Of a DNA stretch of 64,000 nucleotides, positions 11,731 to 21,785 are shown in pieces. Made by a program: the position numbers and the translations under genes. Numbering within the stretch: the first letter of the stretch is position 1; each line of letters starts with the position of its first letter. Origin of the DNA: Loripinus fragilis (Eukaryota; Mollusca; Bivalvia; Lucinida; Lucinidae); NCBI GenBank assembly GCA_964019695.1, contig OZ026522.1, forward strand, positions 72,447,601 through 72,511,600, read 5' to 3'. The notes under the pieces were generated by a model. It had not been told where the DNA came from. It ran no database searches and was given only the letters and a program-made list of their open reading frames with translations.

Positions 11731-13827
11731 CTAATTCTGGGACTGTGTGAAGAACCTAAGTTGCCTGCGCTTGCGACGTTTACCCTGACGTGTATGTGTT
11801 GTATAGTATTGCCTGAGTGTTACCTTAGCAATATTATGTTCTGGCTCCCAAGTACTTGGCGAACCATCTTTCCATTTGACTAGGAAGTGTTGCACACCAT
11901 TGATGCGTTTGACCTTAAGCAAACGGTCAATAGGATAATAAGCCTGGTCGTTTGGTGCAGTACCCTGAGAAGGACCAACCTCAGGAGCCTGCGGTCCAGG
12001 TCCTGCTTGTGGTGGTGGTGCATCTTGCCTAACATCATTAGCTGGTGTGTGTTGAAGTGACCCAGGAAGGTCTTGATCTGTGTCAACCATTCGAGGCAAT
12101 GTTTGTGTGTCATGCTGTACAGGATGATGATCTTGTGGTGCCTGTGGGCGATCCTGTGCCACATGATGGGGTGGTGCTGCATTTGGTTGTGGCTGTTGTG
12201 CCAGCAGGGGAGGAACATTAGGTCGTTCATAGAAAAGCTTGATTTGTCCAGCATACATTAAAGATGGTAGCGGTTTGTTGTCCTCACAATGTCTAAGTCT
12301 GTAGGTGTGGTTAGGACCTAACTCGACAATGTAATATGGACCTTTAAACTTCGCTGTCAATTTTGCAGACAAACCCAATGGAACCTTGTTGTTCTTTATT
12401 AGCACAAGATCACCAATGTGAAAGTCAGGTTCTCTGGCGTTCACATCGTGTCTTAGTTTAGACTTCTCTTTTGCAACTCTCAAGTTCTCAGTAGCAATTT
12501 TCTGGGACACCTTAAGCTTTTCTATCAACTGATTAAAATACTGCCTGGCATCCTGACCAAGAGTTGGTTTAGGTATCAAAGAGATGTCTACAGGTAAATT
12601 CATTTCTCTACCAAAAAGAAGATGAAATGGAGTGAACTGAGTAGACTCTGAACATGGTGCGGATCTGAAAGCCATCATCACACTAGGAAGCAAGGAGGGC
12701 CAATTGGATTGATCTTTGTTGATGTAGGCCCTTAAAGTCTGGCTAAGTGTACTATTTACACGTTCTACTGTTGCATTGGTTTGTGGGTGATAGCTCGATG
12801 TGTAATGACGAGTGATCGCAAACATTTCACACAAAGCTTTCACGAGCTTCGACATAAAATTGCGCCCACGGTCAGACACAATTGTATGTGGGGCTCCAAA
12901 GCGTGTAAAAATTTCATTATAGAGAACAGATGCTATTTCAGTTGCTTCCTGTGTTATTAATGGAAAACTTTCACACCATTTGGAAAATGAGTCAACAATT
13001 ACAAGACAGTACTGGTAACCCTCTTTTGTTTTGGGTAAAGGACCCAGAATATCCATGTGCAATCTAGAGAACACTTCATCAACTGGCAAAGGATGGAGTG
13101 GGGCTGGGTGTTGGTGACGGTCTACTTTAATGCTTTGACAAATGTCACAGTGCTTGATGTAATTGTGAACTGTTTGGTATAGTTTAGGCCACCAATATTT
13201 TAGACGTATAGCACCAAATGTTTTATTTACCCCTAAATGTCCACCACCCGCAAGACAGTCATGATAGCCGTATAAAACTTCTTGCCTTTTTACCTTAGGT
13301 ACCGCAAGCTGCAGGATCATATCGTCTAGGTTCTGTTGTTCCTTATTACGCACTCTGGGTTGGAACATGTGATACAATGTTCCATCACTAAGTACGTACT
13401 GATTGGATTCACAAACTATGAACCTAGCTTGTTTATCATCTTTTGGAAGAGTTTGATCCTGAAGGTAGCGGTATATGTGCTTGAAGTCATCACATTGTTG
13501 TTGCAATTGGGATATGTCAGGTGATAGTGTTTGATTGTCTTGATCTATAGGGGCGATATGTGGTGCCTGTGCATATTCAAGGTTCAGTTCTAAGAAAGTA
13601 CCTTCATCTTTGCCAACGTCTGCAGCATCATTTGCAACTTCAGCAAGTGAATCACATTCCAAGAGAGGCTCATGACTCTCAGGGGCTATGTCCACATCCA
13701 AAGCAGAAACCAATGCTGGGGACGGAGATGGTGTTTGTTCATCAACATAAGGGAACCTTGAAATTGCATCAGCATTCTGATTTTTCTTTCCTTCCCTGTG
13801 TATGATTTCAAAATCAAACTCTTGCAT
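11731..13827 (-). CDS. pol C-terminal part: RNase H end, integrase and chromodomain
   Basis: This is the distal pol, which inserts element DNA into the host genome. The frame runs on from RNase H (residues 1-24, with HREGKKNQNADA). The integrase has a zinc-binding His189, His197, Cys227 and Cys230, and a catalytic core with Asp259, Asp319 and Glu355 (D-D-35-E). A GPY/F module (KFKGPYYIVELG) lies near 470-490. After a proline/glutamine-rich linker comes a chromodomain at about 630-680 (LVKWKDG, TWEPEHNI), then a basic tail. The 13827 start is only the first Met in frame, and the real protein would be part of a larger polyprotein now broken upstream at 13937. The chromodomain would tether integration to modified chromatin by analogy with chromoviruses. 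Confidence 0.9.
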   Translation of the reverse strand: MQEFDFEIIHREGKKNQNADAISRFPYVDEQTPSPSPALVSALDVDIAPESHEPLLECDSLAEVANDAADVGKDEGTFLELNLEYAQAPHIAPIDQDNQTLSPDISQLQQQCDDFKHIYRYLQDQTLPKDDKQARFIVCESNQYVLSDGTLYHMFQPRVRNKEQQNLDDMILQLAVPKVKRQEVLYGYHDCLAGGGHLGVNKTFGAIRLKYWWPKLYQTVHNYIKHCDICQSIKVDRHQHPAPLHPLPVDEVFSRLHMDILGPLPKTKEGYQYCLVIVDSFSKWCESFPLITQEATEIASVLYNEIFTRFGAPHTIVSDRGRNFMSKLVKALCEMFAITRHYTSSYHPQTNATVERVNSTLSQTLRAYINKDQSNWPSLLPSVMMAFRSAPCSESTQFTPFHLLFGREMNLPVDISLIPKPTLGQDARQYFNQLIEKLKVSQKIATENLRVAKEKSKLRHDVNAREPDFHIGDLVLIKNNKVPLGLSAKLTAKFKGPYYIVELGPNHTYRLRHCEDNKPLPSLMYAGQIKLFYERPNVPPLLAQQPQPNAAPPHHVAQDRPQAPQDHHPVQHDTQTLPRMVDTDQDLPGSLQHTPANDVRQDAPPPQAGPGPQAPEVGPSQGTAPNDQAYYPIDRLLKVKRINGVQHFLVKWKDGSPSTWEPEHNIAKVTLRQYYTTHTRQGKRRKRRQLRFFTQSQN

Positions 13828-13936
13828 ACGCAGTACCCATCTACCAAGTCTGCCTGTGGGGTCCTTAATGTTATTTAACCACTGAAGTGCTTTGTGATCT
13901 GTGAAAACCCTAAATCTATTGCTTTTGAGATAGTGC

Positions 13937-14680
13937 TTATGGGGACATATCTTTCAAAAGCTCTTACTTGCATACAAATGTTCCTGTATAAATAAGAATT
14001 GCGTTTTTGTCAAGGAGACGGATACCTTTGGCCACATTGATGTATGAACAACTTATGCATCTCACATAGATCACTTTACGCCCCAACATACTGCTTTTGA
14101 GCAATCGGCAGCATGCTTATCAGTTTTTTAGAGCTACTTCCTGGTTTGAAACCGTTAACAATGCTGTGACACGCTAGATGAACTTTAGAGATAACCATTT
14201 GCATGAATATGACCTACAATTATTCGACTACAATATTTAGAAACATTTTGACCCAAATATTATGTATTTCTGGTATTATTTACAATTTTTCAATTTGACC
14301 TTGAAAAATTCATAAGCAAAAATTGAAAATTTATATTTTTCTACCAGAAATTTGTACATTTTAGGCAAAAATAGTTCTAAATATTGTAGTCGAATAATTT
14401 TAGGTCATGTTCATGCAAATAGTTTTCTCTACAGTTCAGCCAGCGTGTCACAGCATTGTTAACGGTATCAAACCAGGAAGTAACTCTTAAAAGACTGATA
14501 AGCATGCTGCGGATTGTTCAAAAGCTGTATGTTGGGGCGTAAAATGATCTATGTGAGATGTATAAGGTGTTCATACAACAATGTGGCCAAAAGTATCCGT
14601 CTCCTTGACAAAAACGCAATTCTTGTTTATACAGGAAAATGTCATGCAAGTAACAGCTTTTGAAAGATATATCCCCTTAT
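13937..14680. mobile_element. 736-bp fold-back DNA element inside RNase H, with TTAT target duplication
   Basis: The element proper is 13941-14676. Each end reads inward as gggga(c/t)atatctttc, and roughly the outer 340 bases of each side are imperfect reverse complements of each other. Both sides are flanked by ttat (13937-13940 and 14677-14680), while RNase H coding sequence continues on either side. There is no transposase. The superfamily is undetermined: a 4-bp duplication with GGGG ends does not settle it. Confidence 0.9.
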
Positions 14681-15689
14681 AAGCTTCCATTCCAGCTATG
14701 ACAGCTAAACACTCTAGCTCAGTAACTGTCCATTTCTTTTCATCTGGATGCAAAGCCCTACCACCAAAAGCAATAGCTTGTTCCCTTCCTGTTTCATCAA
14801 CCTGTCCTAATATGTAGCCAATTGCAGCGCCACTGGCGTCAGTAGACAATACAAATGGTTTATTCATATCTGCATAACCCAAGACAGGAGGTGAGGTGAG
14901 TGAGTTTTTCAAAGTGTCAAAAGCATCTTGGCACTTATCAGTCCAGTCTCCAGGTTCAAATTTCTGCTTTTTGTCTTTTTGCAATAGCCTATTTAGTGGA
15001 ACACATATTTTTGAAAAATCTTTCACAAATCCTTTGTAGTAATTGGCCAAGCCTAGGAAACTTTTTAATTGTTTTTGATTTTTTGGTTCCGGAAATGATC
15101 GAATCTTTTCAGTTTTTGAAATATCCACCTCAACTCCATTCTTTGTTATCACGTGACCCAGATAGATGACCCTGTCAACAGCAAAACTACATTTTTCAGC
15201 CTTCAATGTCAAATTCGCATCCCTTAATCTTTGGAACACTTGGCTTAAATGAGAAATATGCTCATCAAAATTTGAGCTGAAGACGAGAATGTCGTCGATG
15301 TAGCACAACACGAATTTCCAATTTAACCCCTTTAGAACCTGAGACATGAGCATTTGAAAGCTCATTGGAGCATTACGTAATCCAATTCGACAGAATTCGT
15401 ACACACCATCATGAGTCACGAATGCTGACTTATGCCGCGTCTCTGGATCTAATTCAATTTGGAAGTATGCAGAATTTAAGTCTAAAATCGAAAAGATTGA
15501 GGCTTTTGATTCGCCCAGCGCATCAAAAACATCATCTAATCTTGGAATAGGGTGTGAAATTGGAATCGTTATTTTATTAAGCTTCCTATAGTCCACTGCA
15601 AATCTCCAAGTGTTATCTTTTTTTCGGACAAGAACAACTGGCGAATTGTACATTGAAGTTGACGGCTGAATGATGCCCTGTTGTAACAT
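14677..15689 (-). pseudogene. pol N-terminal fragment: reverse transcriptase and partial RNase H
   Basis: This Ty3/Gypsy reverse transcriptase would copy the element RNA. RT motifs are VDYRKLN (about 33-39), LDLNSAYFQI (catalytic Asp about 70), and YIDD (about 130-133). The connection domain has LGHVIT and FLGLANYY, and RNase H starts with STDASG (about 282-287). The fragment is truncated at both ends. It starts about 5 bases after the LTR edge, with no protease or gag. At residue ~337 it runs into the fold-back element, whose sequence supplies a spurious tail to a stop at 14571. The Met at 15689 is just the first ATG. Confidence 0.9.
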
Positions 15690-16155
15690 GTCTTCCAGAA
15701 TAATTGTTTACCACAACACTCAGTAACCTAGTTATAAATGAATCTGATCCAAATAATTAGAACCATGTTTGCCAATGATAACAGAGCTTATTCTCAAACA
15801 GACTATGGGGGATTACTCGCAGATGCTAAATGAGAAGTACCTTTTTTACGCCAATGTGACCCAGTGATCAGAGGCAAACAACGTTCTAATGCTGACTGTG
15901 CCTATCCTATTTATGAACATGAACATAATGTAAGTCATCTTATAAAATGTTGGGTGTCACAGTTGATGGACGTCATGTTCAGACATATCAAAGTTCTGGG
16001 ACGAGCCTCCAGAAATGCCAACTTCCGGTACCACACAGTGTTAAAATTAATACTTTACAAGAACATGACGTCGCTCAACGAAATTTACTAAATAGTATAC
16101 GATAGGCATATTGTCATAGAAACACAGTGTACGTAGTCTTATAACTACTTAATGT

Positions 16156-16357
16156 TTGTTTTGTTTGATTGATTCTTTACGTCCCATCAACAATATTTCA
16201 GTTAAACAGGGACAAGTCTTCCTGGGTTGAACCAGTACTAAGCTGGGATAAATGTGTCTTGCTCAAGGACCACAACACAGTGATGCCGGTGAGGCTCGAA
16301 CACGCGGCCCCTCGGTCTCGAGTCAAGCGCTCTACAGCTAAGCCACTGCGCTCCCTA
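16156..16357 (-). mobile_element. tRNA-derived SINE inside the 5' LTR
   Basis: This is identical in position and nearly in sequence to the SINE at 6229-6430 in the other LTR. Confidence 0.7.
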
Positions 16358-17131
16358 CAACTGAAGGTAACAGTCAAGTGACGTCATATTCAGACATATC
16401 AAATTTCTGGGACGAGCCTCCAGAAATGACAATTTCCGGTCCCATACAGTGTTAAAATTAACACTTCACAAACTATTTAAGAGGGAACATGACATCGCTT
16501 GACGTAAATTACTAAATAACACATTGTAAGCACATTGTCATAACAACAGACAGCACTGAGAATAGTGGAAACACAGACCAGCCTGTGCTTTTGAACAGTC
16601 TGGTCACACATTCCCAAAGCCAAACAGTATCATGATCTTATTCGAATCTGTGCAATAGTACAATTCGATCTACTCCTCATACTTCAGATGCTCATACACC
16701 ATGACAATGTGCATACAAATATGCAGACCCAGAACAGTATGTGTATATATAATTAAGACTGCACAACATTAGATTCTGTAAGATTATACAAAGTATTCTG
16801 TGTCGACGAACAGTCTAGATGCAAGAAATGCATACATGCAGACTAAGATCAGACGATTCAAATGCATGAACATGAAATTATAATGCTCGATTTGATATTA
16901 GCCCGCGCATGTGTGCAGTCTAGTTACATATCAAGCATAATAAACCTATTAACCAGGGTCACTGTATCGGAACCCCGATCAGCATGTGGACCGGTGAAAC
17001 ATTACTCAATCCGATCTTATTATTATCAAGATTCTGATCAGGCTGCGCATATCAACAGTGTAACTTGCAAATATTCGTTATACATATATTCAACTCATGT
17101 ATTTCGTGTACTATCAAACAAGAGGGCAATT

Positions 17132-17627
17132 CATGGTTAACCCGAAGCTAGCCCGTGCCGATGCACAGTCCAATTTGCAGGTCAATCACGAATTGTACAG
17201 ATTTCACATATACCAAGTGCAACCATTTGCGCAGTCTCGCGTGCAAGAGAACAAATCGAACCACTAACCCAAAAGGGAGCCTGCGCGGGCGCACAGTCTG
17301 ACTTTGCAGGTCAATCATGAATTGTAAAGATTCGGCATAAACTAATTACAACCGTTTGCGCAGTCTCGCTTGCAAGTGAATAATCGCAGGGATTCAATTT
17401 AGAATTTTCATTTATTATTAAACTAGAGCACAACCACGGTTAACCCGACACTAGCCTGTACAGGTGCACAGTCAAACTTGCAGGTCAAGCGTGAGTCGTC
17501 TCGAATGCGCCAATACAATTCAATTTAGAATTTTTCAATGTTTTATTAACTAGAACACAACCCTGATTAACCCGAAGCTAGCCTGCACATGTGCACAGTC
17601 AACTTGCAGGTTAAGCATGAATTGTAT
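17132..17627. repeat. Four degenerate sub-repeats inside the 5' LTR
   Basis: This is the same set of gcacagtc/ttgcaggt units as at 7205-7700. Confidence 0.6.
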
Positions 17628-18006
17628 CGAATGCGCAGATACAGACACATCCAAATATGCGCAATCCCGCTTGCAAGAGAACAGTCACAAGCTTGTCATT
17701 AGACCATATTGTAACAGAAAATATATGCAAACAATTCTGCATTATCAATGCTGGTCAGCCTGCAGAAATACACACATAGACCCCAGCCCTTCTGTGCATT
17801 TTCGCAACTGATTTATTACGAGTTTGCGACAACAAATGCAAGTATACAAGACTTAACCATACAAGCAAAAAGATACGATGGCTAGGCATGTAAAACATGC
17901 CACACCAACGCAACAGTGGAGACCAACTATAACAGTGTAAACCCAGATTAATTCAGACCTGAGGAGGACGCTAGAAGAGAGAAAAAAATAAGAATAAAAT
18001 AATTTC

Positions 18007-18020
18007 ACTCACCTGAAATA
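18007..18020 (-). promoter_or_regulatory. Candidate leader splice donor in the 5' LTR
   Basis: The minus strand reads ttcag|gtgagtg, with the exon edge at 18013. It closes the 92-bp block 18013-18104. In the 5' LTR this could be the donor for the envelope-like subgenomic RNA. Confidence 0.5.
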
Positions 18021-18682
18021 GGACAACAACGTAGTTACAATATATCCTGCTTTATTGTAGAAACCGTACGCACATGTATACTAAGAATGCAAGTTGGAAA
18101 GTGTAACGGCTAGCAGGGAGACGGACTATTTATTCGCTGTGTCCATTTCAGGTGATAATCACTCACGGCAGAGTAGGAAATGCCAAAAATTCTCACCAAT
18201 CACACCAATCCCTTTGTCGGACAATAGTGCCGCCAAAAATGAAATGCGGAGAGCCGACGTTAACATCTCAATATCCGTGAGCGTGTTTGGACAGCAATCT
18301 TAGGTGTTAAAAACGCTATTGTCCGCTAAAAGGTTGGCTTGCTTAATACCATAAGTTATGGGAACTCAATCTAGCATCAACACCTGCTATAGCGTCTGTT
18401 TACTCGGCCGTGGGAGACATGTTTGATTTTAGAAAACGAGAAATAAATTTAAAATTTTCTAATTTCTAAATATATATTTTCCTGATCAAACTATCGTTTC
18501 CAAATTCAGCATCTGCTTGCGATGGTGATTAATTTGATACCCGACATGACTGTGTTTTTCAAAAAAAATCCAAAGTTGTTTTCTTTATTGATTTAGTAAA
18601 ATAAATGAAATAAAATAAATAAATGTTTATTTATTTTATTATTTATTTATTATCAAAAGTACTAAAAATTCCCATCATAATA

Positions 18683-19050
18683 GAATTTTGGCAATCTTAA
18701 CAAATGTGGCTGTTACAAAATATTAATTTAAGGATAAATATAGATACAAAATGTATTTTATTTTCATATCAGGGGAAAAGTAAATTAGAAAATTACCTAC
18801 TTGCAGTTGCAAAACACTACTTTTACAAAAATAATTTTCTGACAAACAATTAAACATCAATTCCTTTATTTCCATGCTCAAAGTCAAATTTCAATGCGAA
18901 AGGTTTATTGCAAACATCAACAATAAAATGTCAAAGTTTCTATCAAAATGGACCCCATTCTATAATTACTTTAACAATAACCAAGACCAGACAAATAATA
19001 ATAATGATAATAACAATAATAACAACAATAATACTCCTGGAAATAATTGA
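18683..19050 (+). pseudogene. LINE ORF2 pseudogene, 3' portion
   Basis: LINE coding sequence resumes directly after the LTR element. One frame contains FGNLNKCGCYK, and another, after a frameshift, contains KFQCERFIANINNK and KWTPFYNYF. These match the usual C-terminal end of APE-type LINE proteins. It finishes in an Asn-rich run from AAY repeats and a TGA at 19048-19050. Relative to related proteins a few codons seem missing at the insertion point. Confidence 0.75.
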
Positions 19051-19443
19051 AAACACAAACATTAAATGTTACATAACGCCTTTACCGTTTACGTTTAAAT
19101 AAGGCATGAATATTTCTTGTACCTTAAGTTGATTTTAGGAGGAGGCTCATAGGAGAGCAAATACCTTTCACAACATTATTTAAGATATACCAAAAACATG
19201 CTAACTTTTATGTATAACAAGGTAGCGGTTATAATGTCGCGTAGTTTAAAAAGTATAGTGATGAATGAAACATTTGCGCAAGTCATACATATATGTACCA
19301 ATTTTAATTCTAACAATTAAGCGAGAAGTAATAAATGTCACAAAAACAGATGTAGATTTACACCAGACCAAATAAGTAACCCAGACAAAGCCGATAGTTG
19401 AATATATGCAAAGTAATGAGAAACGAAAAGTATTGTATAAAAC

Positions 19444-19446
<3 letters not shown>

Positions 19447-19484
<38 letters not shown>
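19447..19484. repeat. (TC)n microsatellite in the LINE 3' region
   Basis: This is an uninterrupted TC tract about 38 bp long. The minus-strand Arg-Glu frames across it are artefacts. Confidence 0.95.
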
Positions 19485-19487
<3 letters not shown>

Positions 19488-19563
19488 ATGTATAATAAAT
19501 GTATGTAATATGTATTGTTTAGAATTGTATAGATGAGGATATTTTGAAATAAAATTATAAAAA

Positions 19564-19580
19564 AAGTGATTAAGCAGTTT
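19564..19580. repeat. Right target-site duplication of the LINE
   Basis: This is an exact copy of 1174-1190. Beyond it the interior of the outer TIR element resumes (19581-19825). Confidence 0.85.
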
Positions 19581-20284
19581 TCTTGTGTCTTTATGCAACA
19601 CAATTAAGACCAATTTTGATAAGTATAACAATTTTAATTTGCGCTTGCGCAATTGCAAATTTTAGTGAATAAAGCTTTAAACACTTAAAGGAGCATAATT
19701 CATACATCAAACGAGACAAATTGGTGGAGTTTCGACGAATCGTTTGCTGGATGTCTGGGCAACATTATTAAGCTTTAGTAAATACGTTTCATCCAATACT
19801 TTCTCATAAAATATAGATAATTGTAGTGTAGCGTTTTCACTTTTGTTCAGTATATATAGGTGTATGATCTGACAGTCGTTTATCAGTATGTAAGTTTATT
19901 ATAACAATAGTAGATTTCATGGGTGATGTATTTATCTGTCACACATTGTTTTAAAACAAAATATTGTTTAGAATTAACTATGTCATTATAGGGTAAACTG
20001 TTCCAGTTGTTAATTGTTCGGACTCAAAAAGAGTTCATTCTTTCTAGCCTTTTTCAGTTTTTTTATATTTTGTACTGATTTGGGTATCTGGGAAACTCAA
20101 ATAGACCTTTCATAGAAATGTCATTTATACCTTTCACAATTTTGAAGATTTGTATCATATCCATACGATTTCTTCTAAACAGCAAGGTTGGCAGAGATAG
20201 ACTTCAAAACAAAGATTTGATAACTATGGTAATATTTTAGTAATCCTTCTCGGTACATTTTCAATAGCTTTCATGTCCTTTTTA

Positions 20285-20861
20285 TACCCCGCCACTTCAA
20301 AAAGTACCGGGTATTATGTTATACCCTCCATTCAAAAAGTTGCGCTTGAGTGTATGTACGTCCGTCCGTCCGTCAGCGCATCTTTTTCACTCTCTGCTAG
20401 GAGCATTTTTTTAACCAATTTTCTTCAAACTTGCTGTGAGAGTTGATATTGGGAAGGAGTGTCCTGGGATTGCAGATGGGTAAATTTTGGTAAATAAGTA
20501 CAGCGTTACGGCCCTTGATTGACGTTAGAAGTTGGTTTTCACTCTCTATCTTTGGCATTCCATTACCGATTTTCTTCAAACTTGGTATGAGAGTTGGTAT
20601 ATTGGGAAGGAGTGTCCTGGGATTGCAGATGGGTAAATTTTGGCAAATAAGTACAGAGATATGGCCCTTGATTGACGTAAGAAATTGGTTTTCACTCTCT
20701 ATCTTTGGCATTCCTTTACCGATTTTCTTCAAACTTGGTATGAGAGTTGATATTGTGAAGGAGTGTTCTGGGATTGCAGATTGGTAAATTTTGACAAATA
20801 AGTACAGAGTTATAGCCCTTGATTGAACTTAGAAACATTGAAAATATCCCGTGGCAGGGTA
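20285..20861. mobile_element. Pearl-like element: (CGTC)n plus ~151-bp tandem core
   Basis: The ends taccccgccac and gtggcagggta are imperfect inverted repeats. A cgtccgtccgtccgtc tract near 20370 is followed by three units starting ttttcttcaaactt near 20420, 20572 and 20723, with a period of about 151 bp. The layout matches bivalve pearl elements. The element splits the RT pseudogene. Confidence 0.75.
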
Positions 20862-20950
20862 TGTTGCATGCCTGCAGCGCTTTTATTTAATGTTGGAAAC
20901 CAAATAAGATTACCTTAATCCAAAATCGGTCAATCAGAGTTTTATGGAGA

Positions 20951-21177
20951 ACTAGTGAGGCTCTCCCAGGGGTTTTGGGGAACAGGGGAAAATGGTATTT
21001 ATTTCAGGGGAACAGGGTAACAAAGGCCAAATTTTGAGGGGAACAGGGGAACAAAGACAATATTGGGGAACAGGGAACATAAAGAAACAAATTTTCGATT
21101 TTTGGGGAACAGGGGATCAATGCAATTTATTTCAGGGGAACAAGGGAACAGGTACCCCCTGGGAGGGCCTCACTAGT
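20951..21177. mobile_element. MITE with ACTAGTGAGGC ends and GGGGAACAGG repeats
   Basis: Terminal inverted repeats begin actagtgaggctctccc and end gggagggcctcactagt. The interior is a degenerate run of ggggaacagg units. It splits the RT pseudogene. Confidence 0.8.
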
Positions 21178-21195
21178 AAGGTTTCTTCATCCAAG

Positions 21196-21785
21196 TATAC
21201 TGACGGGCTTTAAAAACGCTACACTTGGATAGCAGCTTTAATGTTTGTCTTAAAAAAGAATGCAAAGCAATCAATTTGATTGTATATTAAAGTGTGCATT
21301 TATGAGTAACACATGAGAAATTTGTCTACTTCAAATGAATTTAAAGCATTTAAAATGTAAATTCCCTGAGATTAGGGTCAATTTTTCATTTTACAAAATT
21401 TTATCAGTGAAAGATCCCCTATTTCTTTAGATCAAGAAATACCAGAAGCATCAAATGTGAGTCATGAAGTTTGTAAGTCATCGTGAAATGGCTTTCATTT
21501 TGATTGGCAGGTCTGTGACACAACAGTTCTGCTTTTTTTCAAGTTAATCTGTGTGTACCCGTTCATTCGATGACTTAAAAACTCTGCTACTTAAGAAATG
21601 TTTCAGTGAGGAAAACTTTACTTAGCAATAACATCGTCCAGTTTAGTTGTACAATTAAAACTTAAGTGTTGACTGAAGAAGCCACTTCATGATGACATCA
21701 TCGAAGCAAAGAAAGTTTACATTTAACTGTCTTTTGTAAGATAATGCAGGAAGTAAGTGTAGCGTTTTTAAAGCCCTTCAGTATA
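21196..21785. mobile_element. 590-bp TIR element, same family as the outer element
   Basis: The ends are about 31-bp inverted repeats: tatactgacgggcttt continuing to aacgctacactt, with the reverse complement at 21755-21785 differing by one base. They resemble the ends at 529 and 19857. No transposase. Confidence 0.8.

Larger units (their letters stand above)
5136..18682 (-). mobile_element. Ty3/Gypsy-type LTR retroelement with envelope-like gene, nested in the LINE
   Basis: The element reads right to left: 5' repeat (15695-18682), RT/RNase H, integrase with chromodomain, envelope-like ORF, purine-rich tract, 3' repeat (5768-8755), then 632 bp more up to the LINE. The repeats are equal in length with five differences seen by eye, so the insertion is recent. 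Recognisable pol begins about 6 bases inside the 5' repeat; primer-binding site, gag and protease are absent. No target duplication is visible at 5135/18683, so the left boundary is uncertain. LINE coding sequence resumes on the far side, which proves nesting. pol is further broken by a fold-back insertion. An envelope together with an integrase chromodomain is an unusual set. Confidence 0.85.
15695..18682 (-). repeat. 5' long terminal repeat, 2,988 bp
   Basis: This is the partner of 5768-8755. It abuts LINE coding sequence at 18683 and recognisable RT sequence at 15694. It would hold the promoter for the element, but I see no decisive TATA or initiator. The candidate splice donor is at 18013. 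Confidence 0.75.
1191..19563 (+). mobile_element. APE-type non-LTR retrotransposon (L1/Tx1-like), split by a nested LTR element
   Basis: It is bounded by a 17-bp target duplication and ends in an A-rich tail after ataaaattat. Net length without the nested element is about 4.8 kb: about 0.4 kb of 5' sequence, one long ORF2-like reading frame and about 0.5 kb of 3' UTR holding a (TC)n tract. No ORF1 is visible, so the copy may be 5'-truncated or belong to a one-ORF family. The ORF has in-frame stops and at least one frameshift, so the copy is dead. It is placed near L1/Tx1 from the endonuclease and RT motif spacing, which needs a phylogeny to confirm. Confidence 0.85.
529..19857. mobile_element. 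Outer TIR DNA element (about 0.94 kb net) hosting the LINE
   Basis: Positions 529-560 and 19826-19857 are perfect 32-bp inverted repeats containing tatactgaacaaaag and aacgctacac. Removing the LINE and one copy of its 17-bp target duplication leaves about 940 bp, with no transposase seen, so this is a non-autonomous element. The smaller element at 21196-21785 has related ends (tatactga ... aacgctacac), so the two belong to one family. Positions 561-1173 and 19581-19825 are the interior, with no gene. Confidence 0.75.

Noticed and set aside
11880..12254. 124-codon minus-strand frame overlapping the integrase tail
   Set aside because: Out of frame with the integrase/chromodomain ORF, rich in His/Gln from the low-complexity linker, with no independent support.
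14571..14676. C-terminal ~35 residues of the RT frame as a novel domain
   Set aside because: They are translated from the inserted fold-back element, not from pol.
19338..19658. Minus-strand frame rich in Arg-Glu repeats
   Set aside because: Produced by the (TC)n microsatellite in the LINE 3' region.
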